From: Gemmatimonadaceae bacterium
GTDB taxonomy: Bacteria > Gemmatimonadota > Gemmatimonadetes > Gemmatimonadales > Gemmatimonadaceae
Assembly: GCA_036504815.1 (NCBI GenBank)
Contig: DASXUN010000001.1
Location: forward strand, 1-64,000
DNA length: 64,000 nucleotides
Reading direction: 5' to 3'
The position numbers and the translations under genes were made by a program. The notes below the pieces were generated by a model, which saw only the letters and a list, made by a program, of their open reading frames with translations, was not told the DNA's origin and ran no database searches. Of the stretch, positions 7,516 to 25,876 are shown piece after piece (within the stretch, counting starts at the first letter, position 1; each line of letters begins with the position of its first letter).

Positions 7516-10500
7516 TCAGCGGTCGGCGACGGGGAGGTAGACGCGCAGCACGCGGCCGCGTCCGTCGGCGTCGTCCGCGTGCACGGCCCCGCCGAGGCGC
7601 CGCACCAGCCCGTGCACCAGGGCCAGGCTGGCCACCGGGTTGTCGCGCGACGGGAAGCCGGCCTCCAGGGTGCGACGCGCCTCCGCGCCGGCTGCGCGCC
7701 CGCTTGAATCGGTGATCTCGATCTCCGCGTGGAGCGGCGCGGCGGCAAGGTCAAGCCGCGCGCGCTGCGGGGCATCCAGCTGACGGACGCGAAGCGTCAC
7801 CTCGATGAGTCCGGTTCCATGCAGGTGGTCGCACGCGTGCTCCACGAGCGACCGGAGCACGGCGGCCATCGCGTTGGGCTCGGCCAGAACCGGCACGGCG
7901 TCGTTCGGCAGGTGCCAGCGCATCTCGATGTGCTCGCGGACCCGCGCGCCGATTGGCTCCTGCTGCGCACGCAGCAACGCCGCGAGATCGATGACGCTGA
8001 CCACACGAGACAGGTCGGACGTGAAGGAGAGCACGTGGCGAAGCTGCGCCGCGGCCAGCAGGGCGGCGCGGTGGATCTCCGCGGATGGCGAGGGCGACTC
8101 GCTGCCGGGGGCATCCTCCACCAGTTCCGCGTTGACGGTGATCGTCGTGAGCAGGTTGTTGAGCTCGTGGGCCATTCCGGCCGCGAATGTGCCGACGAGC
8201 TCCATCCGTTCCGCTTCGCGAATGCGCCGCGACATCTGTTCCTGCAACCGGCGGCGGCGAACCAGCAGCACGCTGAGCCAGGCGAGCAGCACGAGGAGCG
8301 CCGAGACCACCGTGAGCACGTCCCGCCGCCACCAGACGGGCGCCGGCACCTCGAACGCCAGGCGCGCCGGCGCCTGGGAGGTGACCCCGAGTGGCGTGCG
8401 CGCCTCGACCCACAGCATGTGGCGCCGCCACGGCACGTGCGCCGGCGCCGTGATTTCCGTCGCCGCCGACCACGCTGACCATTCCTCGTCGTCGAGCCGC
8501 CAGCGCGACTCGAGATCCACCGGCGCGAACGTGCCGCGTTCCGTCGCCACGCTCCACCGCAGCTTCAGCTCTCCACCCTCGGCGCGCGACGGCAGGGGAA
8601 TGACCCGCGGGCGCGCCGCCGCCAGTTCGTCGAGCCGCACCCGGAGCACGCCGGCCCCCATCGTGCCGACGTACAAGTCACTCCCCGAGGTGACGAGGGG
8701 CCAGACATTGAGCGTCGGCAGGCCGAGCGCTCGTGAGAGCCTGGTCCATCCTTCCCCCACGCGGAGCCAGATGCCATCCGCGTTCGATGCCCAGATGCGT
8801 CCGTCGCCGGCGCGATAGACCGTCACCTGCCCCGTGGGCGCCGCACCGGAGGTGTCGGGCAACTCGGCGCGAAGGCCGGGAAGCACGCGAAGCACCCCGG
8901 ACGGCCGTACTGACACCCACAGCGCGCCGCTGTCGGCGAGGGCGAGTGAGAATGCCACATCACCCGCTTGGTCCCGCGCCGGCGGCACGAGCACGAACGT
9001 ACCGGCGGAGTCGCGCAAGACGCCGCGATTGGTGGCGAACCAGCGCTGACCGATGGAATCCTGCACCATATCGTAGAAACGGCCGCCGGCGACCGAGGGC
9101 GGCAGCGTCACCGCGTCGATGCGCCCCGCCGCTTCGCGCCAGACGCCGCCGCGCCCATGCTGGCCGAACGGGATGCCCAGCAGCCAGCACGATCCGTCCC
9201 GGTCGCGCACGATCCGGTGGATGCCAGCCTGGTCGAGGCCGGGAGCGTCGGTGCGACGTCGCCAGCCGTTTGCGGTTCGGTGAAAAACGCCCGGAACGCT
9301 GCCCCCGCTTCCCGCCCACATTTCGCCGCTGCGTCCCCATGCCACCGTGGTGAAGACGACGCCCCTTGGGCTGAACACGACCTGCAGCACGCCCTTTGGA
9401 TCGAGCAACGCGACGCCGCCGGCCGTCGCCGCCGCGAGGCGACCGTCGTCGGCGACGGCGAGGCCATTTACCCGATTCGCCGGGGCCGGCGCCGGCAGGC
9501 GCCACTGGGCCCGCCGCCCGCTCGTGCGCCGCCACAGCACCATGCCATCACGGGTGGCCAACCAGACATCGCCCGATCCATCGAACATCGCACCGGTGGT
9601 GGGCACAGCGTACGACGGCAGCTGGAGCCGTCGCCATTCTGACGATTCGGCGAACATCACGTCGCCGGCGTCGAGCACCACGAGGCCTTCATCCTTCGGA
9701 CCGATGGCGATCGCCGCCGGCGCATCGTGCCCGAACTCGGCGAGCCGCCGCCAGCGCGGACCCGTGTGTGGTCCGCGCGCCCAGACGCCCTGTCGCGGGT
9801 CGGAGGTGCGCACCACGAGGCGCACCTCGCCCGCCGCGTTCCAGGTGATTCTCGAAATGGCCCCGGCCCCGCCGTTGAACGGCGGTTCCGACACCCAGGC
9901 GCCGTCACGTCGGCTCCAGGTCTCCAGCCCGACGGACAGGAGAACCGTTTCGTCCGGACCCTGTTGCAGTTGCAGATCGTACATCTGGATCGGCCGCCTT
10001 CCCGGCCAACGCTCCTCGTGCCACGCACCTCCCACCCTTCGCGCGAGACGCAGCACTCCGTTCAAGACGAAGGCGCCCCACAACTCGCCGCCACGGGCGA
10101 CCGCCACGCTGAACCAGACGGCGCCCGCCGCGGGACTCGGCACGAGGCGCGCCGGCTCGCCACGCCGCGCCACACGCCAGATGTCGGGACCGTATCGAAT
10201 CAGCACCGCGCCGTCCTCGGCCACGACGATCGGTCCCGAGCGTCCACCCTGCAGGAGGTGTCCGGCGGAATCGGCAACCAGTTGCCAGCGATACCCGTCG
10301 TACCACGCCGGGCCCTGCCCGGTCGACACCCAGATGGTGCCATCCTTTGCCCGCCCGATCGCGTCGATGACTGGCGATGGGAGCCCCTCGGCGACGCCAA
10401 ATCGCACCCATCGCCACTCGTCCACCGGCGAGGACTGCGCGGCGGCGGAGACGCCCGTCAGCGCGAGGGCGAGGAGTGGAGCGAAGTGGGCTGCCAGGAA

Positions 10501-10545
10501 CAATCGCCTGGAGTCGCGTCGCCTACGGCGGCGAAGCATGTGCAC
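7516..10545 (-). CDS. Periplasmic-propeller sensor histidine kinase with eroded ATPase domain
   Basis: The 1009-residue product has an arginine-rich N-terminus with a signal or anchor segment. It continues with a long periplasmic region of two-component propeller repeats (about 40-640, recurrent W-x-G-T-x-x-G units), a Y_Y_Y-like domain (about 650-735), one membrane helix (745-762) and a HisKA domain. The phospho-acceptor is His793 in GMAHELNN. The following ATPase domain is unusual. The N-box reads SLVEHACDHL with His903 where Asn is expected, the G1 box reads DSSGR rather than D-x-G-x-G, and the G2 glycines are lost (VASLALVHG). It may bind nucleotide poorly or act as a receptor for another kinase. 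No response regulator is adjacent. Confidence 0.85.
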   Translation of the reverse strand: MHMLRRRRRRDSRRLFLAAHFAPLLALALTGVSAAAQSSPVDEWRWVRFGVAEGLPSPVIDAIGRAKDGTIWVSTGQGPAWYDGYRWQLVADSAGHLLQGGRSGPIVVAEDGAVLIRYGPDIWRVARRGEPARLVPSPAAGAVWFSVAVARGGELWGAFVLNGVLRLARRVGGAWHEERWPGRRPIQMYDLQLQQGPDETVLLSVGLETWSRRDGAWVSEPPFNGGAGAISRITWNAAGEVRLVVRTSDPRQGVWARGPHTGPRWRRLAEFGHDAPAAIAIGPKDEGLVVLDAGDVMFAESSEWRRLQLPSYAVPTTGAMFDGSGDVWLATRDGMVLWRRTSGRRAQWRLPAPAPANRVNGLAVADDGRLAAATAGGVALLDPKGVLQVVFSPRGVVFTTVAWGRSGEMWAGSGGSVPGVFHRTANGWRRRTDAPGLDQAGIHRIVRDRDGSCWLLGIPFGQHGRGGVWREAAGRIDAVTLPPSVAGGRFYDMVQDSIGQRWFATNRGVLRDSAGTFVLVPPARDQAGDVAFSLALADSGALWVSVRPSGVLRVLPGLRAELPDTSGAAPTGQVTVYRAGDGRIWASNADGIWLRVGEGWTRLSRALGLPTLNVWPLVTSGSDLYVGTMGAGVLRVRLDELAAARPRVIPLPSRAEGGELKLRWSVATERGTFAPVDLESRWRLDDEEWSAWSAATEITAPAHVPWRRHMLWVEARTPLGVTSQAPARLAFEVPAPVWWRRDVLTVVSALLVLLAWLSVLLVRRRRLQEQMSRRIREAERMELVGTFAAGMAHELNNLLTTITVNAELVEDAPGSESPSPSAEIHRAALLAAAQLRHVLSFTSDLSRVVSVIDLAALLRAQQEPIGARVREHIEMRWHLPNDAVPVLAEPNAMAAVLRSLVEHACDHLHGTGLIEVTLRVRQLDAPQRARLDLAAAPLHAEIEITDSSGRAAGAEARRTLEAGFPSRDNPVASLALVHGLVRRLGGAVHADDADGRGRVLRVYLPVADR

Positions 10546-10722
10546 GATCGGGGTTCGTATTGCGCTCGGTGGCGAGGTGGCGCCTTGAACACGGCGTTGC
10601 CACTCATCAACCTAGGCGATCCGGCGCCGAACGGCGACGGACAGAGTGTCCGGTGTGACGGCCGGGTGGCTTCCCGTGACGAAAAAGACCGGATACGCCA
10701 TCCGCAGCGTGCTCCCGCTCCC

Positions 10723-10749
10723 CCGCACCACGCTCTGTTCGCTGCACCC
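10723..10749 (+). repeat. Repeat family C, copy 1
   Basis: The 27-bp core begins CCGCACCACGCTCTG and ends GCTGCACCC. It matches the copies at 15049-15075 and 46971-46997 with a few changes. Related C-rich words extend on both sides (about 10711-10780). It lies between the TonB receptor stop and the kinase start. Confidence 0.7.
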
Positions 10750-10780
10750 AGCTCGCCACTCTGCCTGTGCCCGTGCCCCG

Positions 10781-10832
10781 CGATGCGAAACGGGAGCCGC
10801 AACCGAATGGTCGCGGCCCCCGTTTCGCATCG
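10781..10832 (-). terminator. Long hairpin after the TonB receptor gene
   Basis: Twenty bases (10781-10800) pair with 10813-10832 across a 12-base loop, 4 bases past the receptor stop codon. On the minus-strand transcript all positions pair with one G-U. There is no T-tract behind it, so it may be an mRNA-stabilising or rho-associated stem rather than a classical terminator. Confidence 0.6.
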
Positions 10833-10836
10833 CGTC

Positions 10837-13665
10837 TTACCAGTCGACCCGCAACCCGGCCTGCATCTGCCGCGCCGCGTACGCGCCCGTCGCCACGCCA
10901 AAGGACGGGACCGCCGTGCCGGTGGCCGTGAACTGCGTGCCGCCGTACGACAGCTTGTTGTACCAGTTGAACAGGTTGAACACCTCGGCGGAGAAGCTGA
11001 TCTTCTTGCCGCCGATCGCGTAGAGCTGCCGCGCGAGGCGCATGTCCACCGTGCGATAGTAGTTCGGGAAGGCGTTCGCCGGCAGCGCCGTGCGCTGGCC
11101 CACCGTCGTCCGCGTGCCGCCCGGCCAGTCGTCGCCGGTGATGTTGTCGAGGTTGACGTCGCGGCCGTCGATCTGCAGGAACGGACGCGGGCTGGCGATC
11201 GTGGCGATCGCCGAGATGTTGAAGCCGAACGGAATCGGCGTCACCGTGGACAGCACCAGGCGGTGGCGCTCGTCGCCCGACGTGCGCTGGCGGTCGAACA
11301 GGAACGGCAGCGCATAGTTGGGCAGCGCGCCCGAGATGTCGAAGCTTCCCTCGTACCAGGCCAGCGTGTACGCGAGGTTCACGCGGGTCTTGTTGCGCTG
11401 GTACGTGGACGACACCAGGAACGCCGAGTACCAGGCCTCGCCGATGTCATCCCAGAGGACGATGTCGCCGTAGCGCGACGTCAGCTTGCGCGCGCTGGGC
11501 GTCACCGACTTGTCGGTGTAGTTCGGGTTGCGCTGGACGTAGAGGTTGGTCAGGTGCTGGCGCACGTAGTCCACGTTGATGCCGAACTGCTCCGTGAACT
11601 GGTGCCCGATGCCGAGCGACATCTGCAGGTTCTTCGGCGTCTTCATGTCGTGCTTCATCAGGATCGGCGCCGGCGATCCCGACTGGCCGGCCAGCACGCG
11701 CTGCCGCAGGACCGCGGGGTCCTTGGTGGGCGTGTTGGTCGTGTTGTTGAACGTGAAGTTGTAGACGCGCCACGTCGAGTTCTTGCGCTCCTGGAAGCCC
11801 ATGAAGCTCGTCACGCGGTCGTAGATGATGCCCACGCCGCCGCGCACGAACGTCCGGTTCTGCCTGGTCGGATCCCACGAGAACGAGACGCGCGGCGAGA
11901 AGTTGCCGAGCTGGTTCTTGCGGTCGCCGCGGTTCAGGAAGCCGGCGAGCGGGCCATTGTTGGCCTCGAGGCGCTGCAGCGTCGTGTCGCTCGCCCACGG
12001 CACCGTGTACTTGTTGTTCATCGTGTTGAGCTCGGCGTCGTGACGGACGCCGATGCTCAGCGTAAAGTTGTCCTTGATGCGCCACTCGTCGTTCACGTAC
12101 ACGCCGGTCACGATCGCGTCGGCGCTGGCCTTGGCATCCTCGGTCGTGTTCGGGCTCGTGAAGCCGACCGCGATGTTGGCGAGGTACGGCATGGACGACG
12201 TGTCGGTCAGGAACGTGAACGTGCCGTTGGCGTTGTTCGCGAAGTCCTGGCTGGCGGAGATGCTGGCCAGCTCGATGCCCGTCTTGATGGTGTGCGAGCC
12301 CGACGCGTTGTCGATGTTCCACGTGGCGCGGTCGACCACGCGCACGTGCAGTTCATTGAGGAAGAGCGGGAAGCCGCTCGTGCCGAACGAGATGCCCGGG
12401 TAGTTGAACTGCGGGCCGGGCTTGAGCGGCGCTTCCTTGTGGCCCCAGCTGACGAGCTGGAGGCTCGCTTCGTTCACGAAGTTGCCGCCCGGCTTCAGGT
12501 AGCGCTGGCGGAGCTGCGCCGTGTAGATGTCGTAGTTCTGCGAGATGCCGCCGTCCTGCGAGACCTTCGCGCCGAAGTTGCCCTCGCCGTCCAGCAGGCG
12601 TGCCGACACCATGGCGTCGTACGTGACCGTCGGGCTCTGCACGTAGGTCAGGCGCCCGAAGAGGGTGTGGTTCTTGTTCGGGGCGAGAAACGACCCCTGG
12701 TACTGCGACCACGGCCCGCTCGTCGGGTTGACGTCGAGGTAGAAGTTCGTGTTCGTCAGTTCGTAGCTCGTCGCGAGGAAGAGCTTGTCCTTCTTCAGCG
12801 GGCCGCGGAGGTTGAAGCCCAGCTGCTGGCGGCTGTAGTCCGGCACCTTCTTCTGGAAGGCGTTCTGCGTGATCATCGCCTTGTTCTGCAGGAACCCGAA
12901 CGCCGACCCTTCCCACTTGTTCGTGCCGCGGCGGCTTTCCGTCGAGATGACGTACGACCCGGCGCGTGAATACTCGGCGTCGTACGGGTTCACGAAGACG
13001 CGGAACTGCTCGAGCGCCTCCTGCGGGAGCGGCGATCCCGTCTGGCCGAGGCCGACGATGTTGCCGTTGTACAGGCTCTTCATTTCCACGCCGTCGACGT
13101 AGACGTTGAAGAAGCGGTTGTCCGGCGCGCCGCCGGCCGACGGCAGCGTGCGGCCCGACTGCGGCGCATACGTCTTGATGCCCGGGGCGACGCCCGCGAG
13201 GTTCATCAGGCCGCGCGCGTTGAGCGGCAGGTTCTCGATCTCGGCGCGCATCACGGGCGCCGACACCGAGAGTCGCTGGACTTCCACCTGCTTGACCTTC
13301 TCGCCGATGATGGTCTGCGCCGCCAGCTCCGCGACGCCCTTCTCCATGTTGAACTCGAGGCGCGCGCGCTGGCCAATGGCCAGCTGCACCTTCTGGCCGG
13401 TCGGCTTGTAGCCGATGGCGCGGACGGTCACCGCGTACTGGCCGGTGAACAGGCCAAGGACACGGAATTCGCCGTTGGCGCGGGTGACTGCCCGGGCCGT
13501 TTCCTGCGTGGCGACGTTGGTGATCGTCACCTGCGCATCAACGATGGGCTGTCCCTCGGACCGAACGACGCCCGTCAGGATGACGGTGTTCTGGGCGAAC
13601 GCACCCGTGGCAATCGTCGCCACGAGGGTGAGCGCCGCGAGCGCATGGCTCACGAGTCTCCGCAT
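10837..13665 (-). CDS. TonB-dependent outer-membrane receptor, Oar/CarboxypepD-type
   Basis: The 942-residue product begins MRRLVSHALAALTLVATI with a signal peptide ending AFA-Q. A carboxypeptidase-regulatory beta-sandwich follows (about 27-110, GVVRSEGQPIVDAQVTI), then a TonB plug (about 115-230, LNARGLMNLAGVAPGIKT) and a long beta-barrel ending in aromatic VDW. Such receptors take up large substrates across the outer membrane with TonB energy. The substrate cannot be told from sequence. The ATG at 13665 is chosen over an earlier in-frame start because a good Shine-Dalgarno (CCAGGAGAAG) precedes it and the signal peptide begins there. There is no adjacent SusD-like partner. Confidence 0.92.
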   Translation of the reverse strand: MRRLVSHALAALTLVATIATGAFAQNTVILTGVVRSEGQPIVDAQVTITNVATQETARAVTRANGEFRVLGLFTGQYAVTVRAIGYKPTGQKVQLAIGQRARLEFNMEKGVAELAAQTIIGEKVKQVEVQRLSVSAPVMRAEIENLPLNARGLMNLAGVAPGIKTYAPQSGRTLPSAGGAPDNRFFNVYVDGVEMKSLYNGNIVGLGQTGSPLPQEALEQFRVFVNPYDAEYSRAGSYVISTESRRGTNKWEGSAFGFLQNKAMITQNAFQKKVPDYSRQQLGFNLRGPLKKDKLFLATSYELTNTNFYLDVNPTSGPWSQYQGSFLAPNKNHTLFGRLTYVQSPTVTYDAMVSARLLDGEGNFGAKVSQDGGISQNYDIYTAQLRQRYLKPGGNFVNEASLQLVSWGHKEAPLKPGPQFNYPGISFGTSGFPLFLNELHVRVVDRATWNIDNASGSHTIKTGIELASISASQDFANNANGTFTFLTDTSSMPYLANIAVGFTSPNTTEDAKASADAIVTGVYVNDEWRIKDNFTLSIGVRHDAELNTMNNKYTVPWASDTTLQRLEANNGPLAGFLNRGDRKNQLGNFSPRVSFSWDPTRQNRTFVRGGVGIIYDRVTSFMGFQERKNSTWRVYNFTFNNTTNTPTKDPAVLRQRVLAGQSGSPAPILMKHDMKTPKNLQMSLGIGHQFTEQFGINVDYVRQHLTNLYVQRNPNYTDKSVTPSARKLTSRYGDIVLWDDIGEAWYSAFLVSSTYQRNKTRVNLAYTLAWYEGSFDISGALPNYALPFLFDRQRTSGDERHRLVLSTVTPIPFGFNISAIATIASPRPFLQIDGRDVNLDNITGDDWPGGTRTTVGQRTALPANAFPNYYRTVDMRLARQLYAIGGKKISFSAEVFNLFNWYNKLSYGGTQFTATGTAVPSFGVATGAYAARQMQAGLRVDW

Positions 13666-13827
13666 GCGTCTTCTCCTGGAGCTGTGGTGGGAAGGGGGGG
13701 TGGGGGGCTGGGCGGCGGGCGACGCCGCGATGTTGCAGTAGGCCAAATCGCGTCAGGTGGCGCCGGTGCGGGCATCCACTTGGGCGCGTAACTTAGGGTG
13801 CCCGCCACGATTTTGCCATCCTTGTTA

Positions 13828-15036
13828 ATGATTGCCCGCCCGCTCGCCGCCCTCCTCCTGCTGACTGCAGATGCCACGGCCACCTTGGCCCAGCATCCTC
13901 TGCCCGGCCCCGCCGACTCCCTGCGCGTGGATACGCTGGCGCCCGGGGTCACGCATCGGCGCGCCGTCTACCCGGCGGGGCCGTGGGTCGTTCACATCGT
14001 CGCGGTGGACCTGCGGCGCGCCGGCATCGCCGTTCGCCAGGTGCGGGCGCACGATCGCCTAACGACGCGCGAACGGGTGAGCGCGATGAGCGAGCGGCGA
14101 GCGGCCGCCGGTGACCGCGTACTCGCCGCCGTGAACGCCGACTTCTTCGACCTCGCCTCTGGCGGGAGCGAGAACAACGTTCTCGTCGATGGGGAGTGGT
14201 GGAAGGGCGTGCGCGTCACGGAGTCGCCGTACGACACCTACGACAACATCCATGCGCAGTTCGCGCTCGACGCCGCGGGGCGACCGCTGATCGAGCGGTT
14301 CGCGTTCGACGGCTGGGCACGCACGCCGCGGGCCGGGTTTCCGCTCATCGCGCTGAACGCCCTGCCGCTGGGCGCGTACGAAGGGACGGCGCTCTGGACC
14401 CCGCGCTTCGGCCCGACCACCCCGCGGGACACCGTGCGTCCGACCACCGAACTGACGCTCCTGCCAGTGGGCCGGCGCGCCGACACCTTGCTTTACGTGC
14501 GGCGCGGCGCCACCCGAGGCGGCGGCAGCGCGATTCCGGCGCAGGGCGCGGTGCTCGCCGCCTACGGCGCGCGGGCCGCCACGCTCGATTCCACGGCCGA
14601 TGGCGACACCGTTCGCCTCACGCTCGGCACCGCACCGGCAACGATGCCGCGGCGCGGCGCCCTGTCGCTCGTAGTCGGCGGCTGGCCGCGCATCCTGCGC
14701 GACGGCGTGAACATCGCGCCCCGCGCCCCGGCCGAGGAGGGCACCATCTCGCGGAACGCCGAGCTTCGCCATCCGCGCACGGCCATCGCGTTCACGCGCG
14801 ACAGTACCACGCTCCTCGTGGTGACGGTGGACGGACGCTCCACGGCGAGCGTCGGCATGACGCTCGTCGAACTCGCCGCGTTCATGAAATCGCTCGGCGC
14901 CTGGAACGCGCTGAACCTCGACGGCGGCGGCTCGACCACGATGGTGATCGGCGGCAAGGTCGTGAACGTCCCCTCCGACCGCACCGGCGAACGCGAGGTG
15001 GGGAGCGCCCTGCTGATCGTTCAACGAAATCACTGA
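13828..15036 (+). CDS. Exported phosphodiester glycosidase (NAGPA-domain) protein
   Basis: The 402-residue product has a signal peptide (MIARPLAALLLLTADATATL, cleaved near A-Q). It carries the NAGPA/DUF2233 domain named after the human enzyme that uncovers mannose-6-phosphate by removing N-acetylglucosamine. The hallmark WNALNLDGGGSTTMV lies near residue 365, and VNADFFD (about 105) is a second conserved block. Bacterial members act on sugar phosphodiesters in the envelope, and some on exopolysaccharide. The ATG at 13828 fits the signal peptide better than the earlier in-frame start at 13798. It is transcribed away from the TonB receptor and converges on rpoC. Confidence 0.88.
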   Translation: MIARPLAALLLLTADATATLAQHPLPGPADSLRVDTLAPGVTHRRAVYPAGPWVVHIVAVDLRRAGIAVRQVRAHDRLTTRERVSAMSERRAAAGDRVLAAVNADFFDLASGGSENNVLVDGEWWKGVRVTESPYDTYDNIHAQFALDAAGRPLIERFAFDGWARTPRAGFPLIALNALPLGAYEGTALWTPRFGPTTPRDTVRPTTELTLLPVGRRADTLLYVRRGATRGGGSAIPAQGAVLAAYGARAATLDSTADGDTVRLTLGTAPATMPRRGALSLVVGGWPRILRDGVNIAPRAPAEEGTISRNAELRHPRTAIAFTRDSTTLLVVTVDGRSTASVGMTLVELAAFMKSLGAWNALNLDGGGSTTMVIGGKVVNVPSDRTGEREVGSALLIVQRNH

Positions 15037-15048
15037 GCCCCCCTCACT

Positions 15049-15075
15049 CCGCACCACACCCTGCTCCGGGCACCC
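15049..15075 (+). repeat. Repeat family C, copy 2
   Basis: The 27-bp core begins CCGCACCACACCCTGCTC. Related words (CCGTGCCCGTGCCCCTGCAC) continue to about 15112. It lies between the glycosidase stop and the rpoC terminator. Confidence 0.75.
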
Positions 15076-15112
15076 CGCACCACACCGTGCCCGTGCCCCT
15101 GCACCCGGCAAA

Positions 15113-15150
15113 GCACAGCGGCCCGCCTCTTACGAGGCGGGCCGCTGTGC
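15113..15150 (-). terminator. Terminator of the rpoBC operon
   Basis: A perfect 17-bp stem (GCACAGCGGCCCGCCTC, 15113-15129, with 15134-15150) closes a 4-base loop. It lies 9 bases after the rpoC stop codon and is followed by TTT on the minus strand. Being perfectly symmetrical it could also end the convergent glycosidase transcript. Confidence 0.9.
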
Positions 15151-15159
15151 CTTGTCCGT

Positions 15160-19467
<4,308 letters not shown>

Positions 19468-19470
19468 CGG

Positions 19471-24039
<4,569 letters not shown>

Positions 24040-24192
24040 TGCGGTTCCGGGAGTTCCGGTGGACAGGCGAAAACCGCCCGGGCCTCGCCGCCCGGCGGAG
24101 GGCCGGACGGCGGGTCAGGGCGTGCAACGCGTCAGTTGTACGGCAGGACGATGCGTGCGATCACGGGGGTCTTTGGGGCTGAGGGTGTGAGT

Positions 24193-24221
24193 CCGGCGGC
24201 GCGGAGATTCCGCACCGCCGG
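24193..24221 (-). promoter_or_regulatory. Candidate rplL-rpoB attenuator or processing hairpin
   Basis: A 12-bp GC-rich stem (24193-24204 with 24210-24221) with an AGATT loop lies 12 bases past the rplL stop. On the transcribed strand all 12 pairs form, one as U-G. There is no T-tract. E. coli has a partial terminator and an RNase III site in this same gap, which balance ribosomal protein and polymerase synthesis, so a similar role is inferred. Confidence 0.55.
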
Positions 24222-24233
24222 CAACCCCCGGCC

Positions 24234-24620
24234 TTACTTGACCTCGACGCCCGCGCCTTCGGCCTCGAGCTTGGCCTTCAGCTGCGCCGCCTCGTCCTTC
24301 GAGACGCCAGCCTTCACGGTCTGCGGCGCGCCATCGACCAGGTCCTTGGCTTCCTTCAGCCCGAGCCCGGTGATCTCGCGCACGACCTTGATGACCTGAA
24401 TCTTCTTCGCGCCGGCTTCCTTGAGCGTCACCGTGAACTCGGTCTGCTCTTCCACCGCGGCCGCGGCTGCGCCGCCGCCCGCCGGGGCGCCCGCCGCGAC
24501 GGCGGCGATGGTGACGTTGAACTTCGTCTTGAATGCATCGATGAGCTCGACCAGCTCGATGACCGACTTGTTGCCGATCGCCTCGAGGATTTCGTCGTTG
24601 CTCAGGGTCGTGGTAGCCAT
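24234..24620 (-). CDS. rplL: 50S ribosomal protein L7/L12
   Basis: The 128-residue stalk protein has the N-terminal dimerisation helices, an Ala/Gly-rich hinge ([14 protein letters not shown], about 42-56) and the C-terminal domain that contacts translation factors. That domain includes [20 protein letters not shown], with the conserved Gly and Lys residues. It binds L10 as dimers and recruits elongation factors to the ribosome. It lies 65 bases downstream of rplJ. Confidence 0.98.
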   Translation of the reverse strand: MATTTLSNDEILEAIGNKSVIELVELIDAFKTKFNVTIAAVAAGAPAGGGAAAAAVEEQTEFTVTLKEAGAKKIQVIKVVREITGLGLKEAKDLVDGAPQTVKAGVSKDEAAQLKAKLEAEGAGVEVK

Positions 24621-24685
24621 GGTTTCATTCTCCGTGTTTTCCCAGGAGTCCTGGGGCGTTGTGGATCAGGCGGACGCCTGGGGAA

Positions 24686-25174
24686 TCAGTTGCTGCTGCC
24701 TTCGAGCTGGGTCTTCCGCGCGTCGAGCACGAGCGCGAACGACATCAGGACGCTGTTGAGGTATCCGGCGAACATGCTCAGGGCCTCGTCGCGGGTCGGC
24801 ATCGTGGCGAGCTTGCTCACCATCGCCTGGTCGACCACCGCGCCTTCGTACACCCCGCCCTTGACCGCCGGGCGCTGGTCGTTGGCCTTGGCGAACTCGG
24901 CCAGGACCTTGGCGGCGGCGATGGCGTCCTTCGCCACCACGACGCCGGTCGGTCCCTTGATCGGCTGCCCCACCAGTCCGCACTCGTTCACCGCGCGGAT
25001 GGCCAGCGAGTTCTTGATGACCACGTACTCCACGCCCGCCTTGCGGAGGCGGCGACGGAGGTCCGTCATCCGCTTCACGTTCAGCCCCGTGAAGTCCGTG
25101 TAGTACAGCGCATTCGCGCCCTTGATCTTGGCGCTGAGCTCGGCGACGAGCTTTTCCTTTTCTGTGCGTTTCAT
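24686..25174 (-). CDS. rplJ: 50S ribosomal protein L10
   Basis: The 162-residue L10 anchors L7/L12 dimers to the 23S rRNA. Its opening MKRTEKEKLVAEL and the segment YVVIKNSLAIRAV (about 50-62) are family-typical, and the C-terminal helix that holds L12 is present. Only 6 bases separate it from the rplA stop, so the leader that carries the L10 autoregulatory site in E. coli is absent here. Any feedback control must act elsewhere, for example in the rplK leader. Confidence 0.98.
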   Translation of the reverse strand: MKRTEKEKLVAELSAKIKGANALYYTDFTGLNVKRMTDLRRRLRKAGVEYVVIKNSLAIRAVNECGLVGQPIKGPTGVVVAKDAIAAAKVLAEFAKANDQRPAVKGGVYEGAVVDQAMVSKLATMPTRDEALSMFAGYLNSVLMSFALVLDARKTQLEGSSN

Positions 25175-25180
25175 GGCTCG

Positions 25181-25876
25181 TTACCGGTAGGGGGTGGTGT
25201 CGACCTTCACCCCGGGGCCCATCGTCGACGAGACCGACAGGTTCCGCACGTACACGCCCTTCGCCGCCGCCGGCTTGGACCGGACGATCTGGTCCATGAA
25301 GGCGCCGAAGTTCGTCTCGAGGGCGTCGAGCCCGAACGAGACCTTGCCGATCTTGGCGTGCACATTGCCGCCCTTGTCGACGCGGAACTCGATCTTGCCC
25401 GCCTTGGTTTCCTTCACGGCCTGGCCGATGTTCATCGTCACGGTGCCCGCCTTCGGGTTCGGCATCAGGCCACGGGGGCCGAGCACGCGACCCAGCTGGC
25501 CGACCTGGCCCATCTGGTCCGGGGTGGCGATCATGACGTCGAAATCGGTCCAGCCTTCCTTGATCTTCGCGATGTACTCGGTGCCGACAAAATCGGCGCC
25601 GGCCGCCTCGGCTTCCTTCGCCTTGTCGCCGACGGCGATCACCAGCACGCGCACGGTCGCGCCCGTCCCCGCGGGGAGGACGACGGTGCCGCGCACCACC
25701 TGGTCGGCATGCCGCGGATCGACGCCGAGGCGCACCACCACCTCCACCGTCTCGTCGAACTTCGCGTACGCGCCGGTCTTCACCAGCTCGAGCGCCTGCT
25801 TGGCCGCGTACGCCTTGTCGACGGCGCGCTTGGTGGCGGCGGCGCGGTATTTCTTGCCATGCGTGTTGTTCGCCAT
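25181..25876 (-). CDS. rplA: 50S ribosomal protein L1
   Basis: The 231-residue L1 shapes the mobile stalk near the E site and in many bacteria represses its own operon by binding the rplK-rplA leader. The signature segment [17 protein letters not shown] and the following [20 protein letters not shown] are intact. Its ATG shares one base with the rplK stop (TGATG), a sign of translational coupling. Confidence 0.98.
   Translation of the reverse strand: MANNTHGKKYRAAATKRAVDKAYAAKQALELVKTGAYAKFDETVEVVVRLGVDPRHADQVVRGTVVLPAGTGATVRVLVIAVGDKAKEAEAAGADFVGTEYIAKIKEGWTDFDVMIATPDQMGQVGQLGRVLGPRGLMPNPKAGTVTMNIGQAVKETKAGKIEFRVDKGGNVHAKIGKVSFGLDALETNFGAFMDQIVRSKPAAAKGVYVRNLSVSSTMGPGVKVDTTPYR

Noticed and set aside
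4594-7707. A 1037-codon plus-strand frame across the patatin and MFS genes
   Set aside because: It overlaps two well-supported genes on the other strand and reads as low-complexity Arg/His/Asp/Ala-rich sequence. It is a GC-skew shadow.
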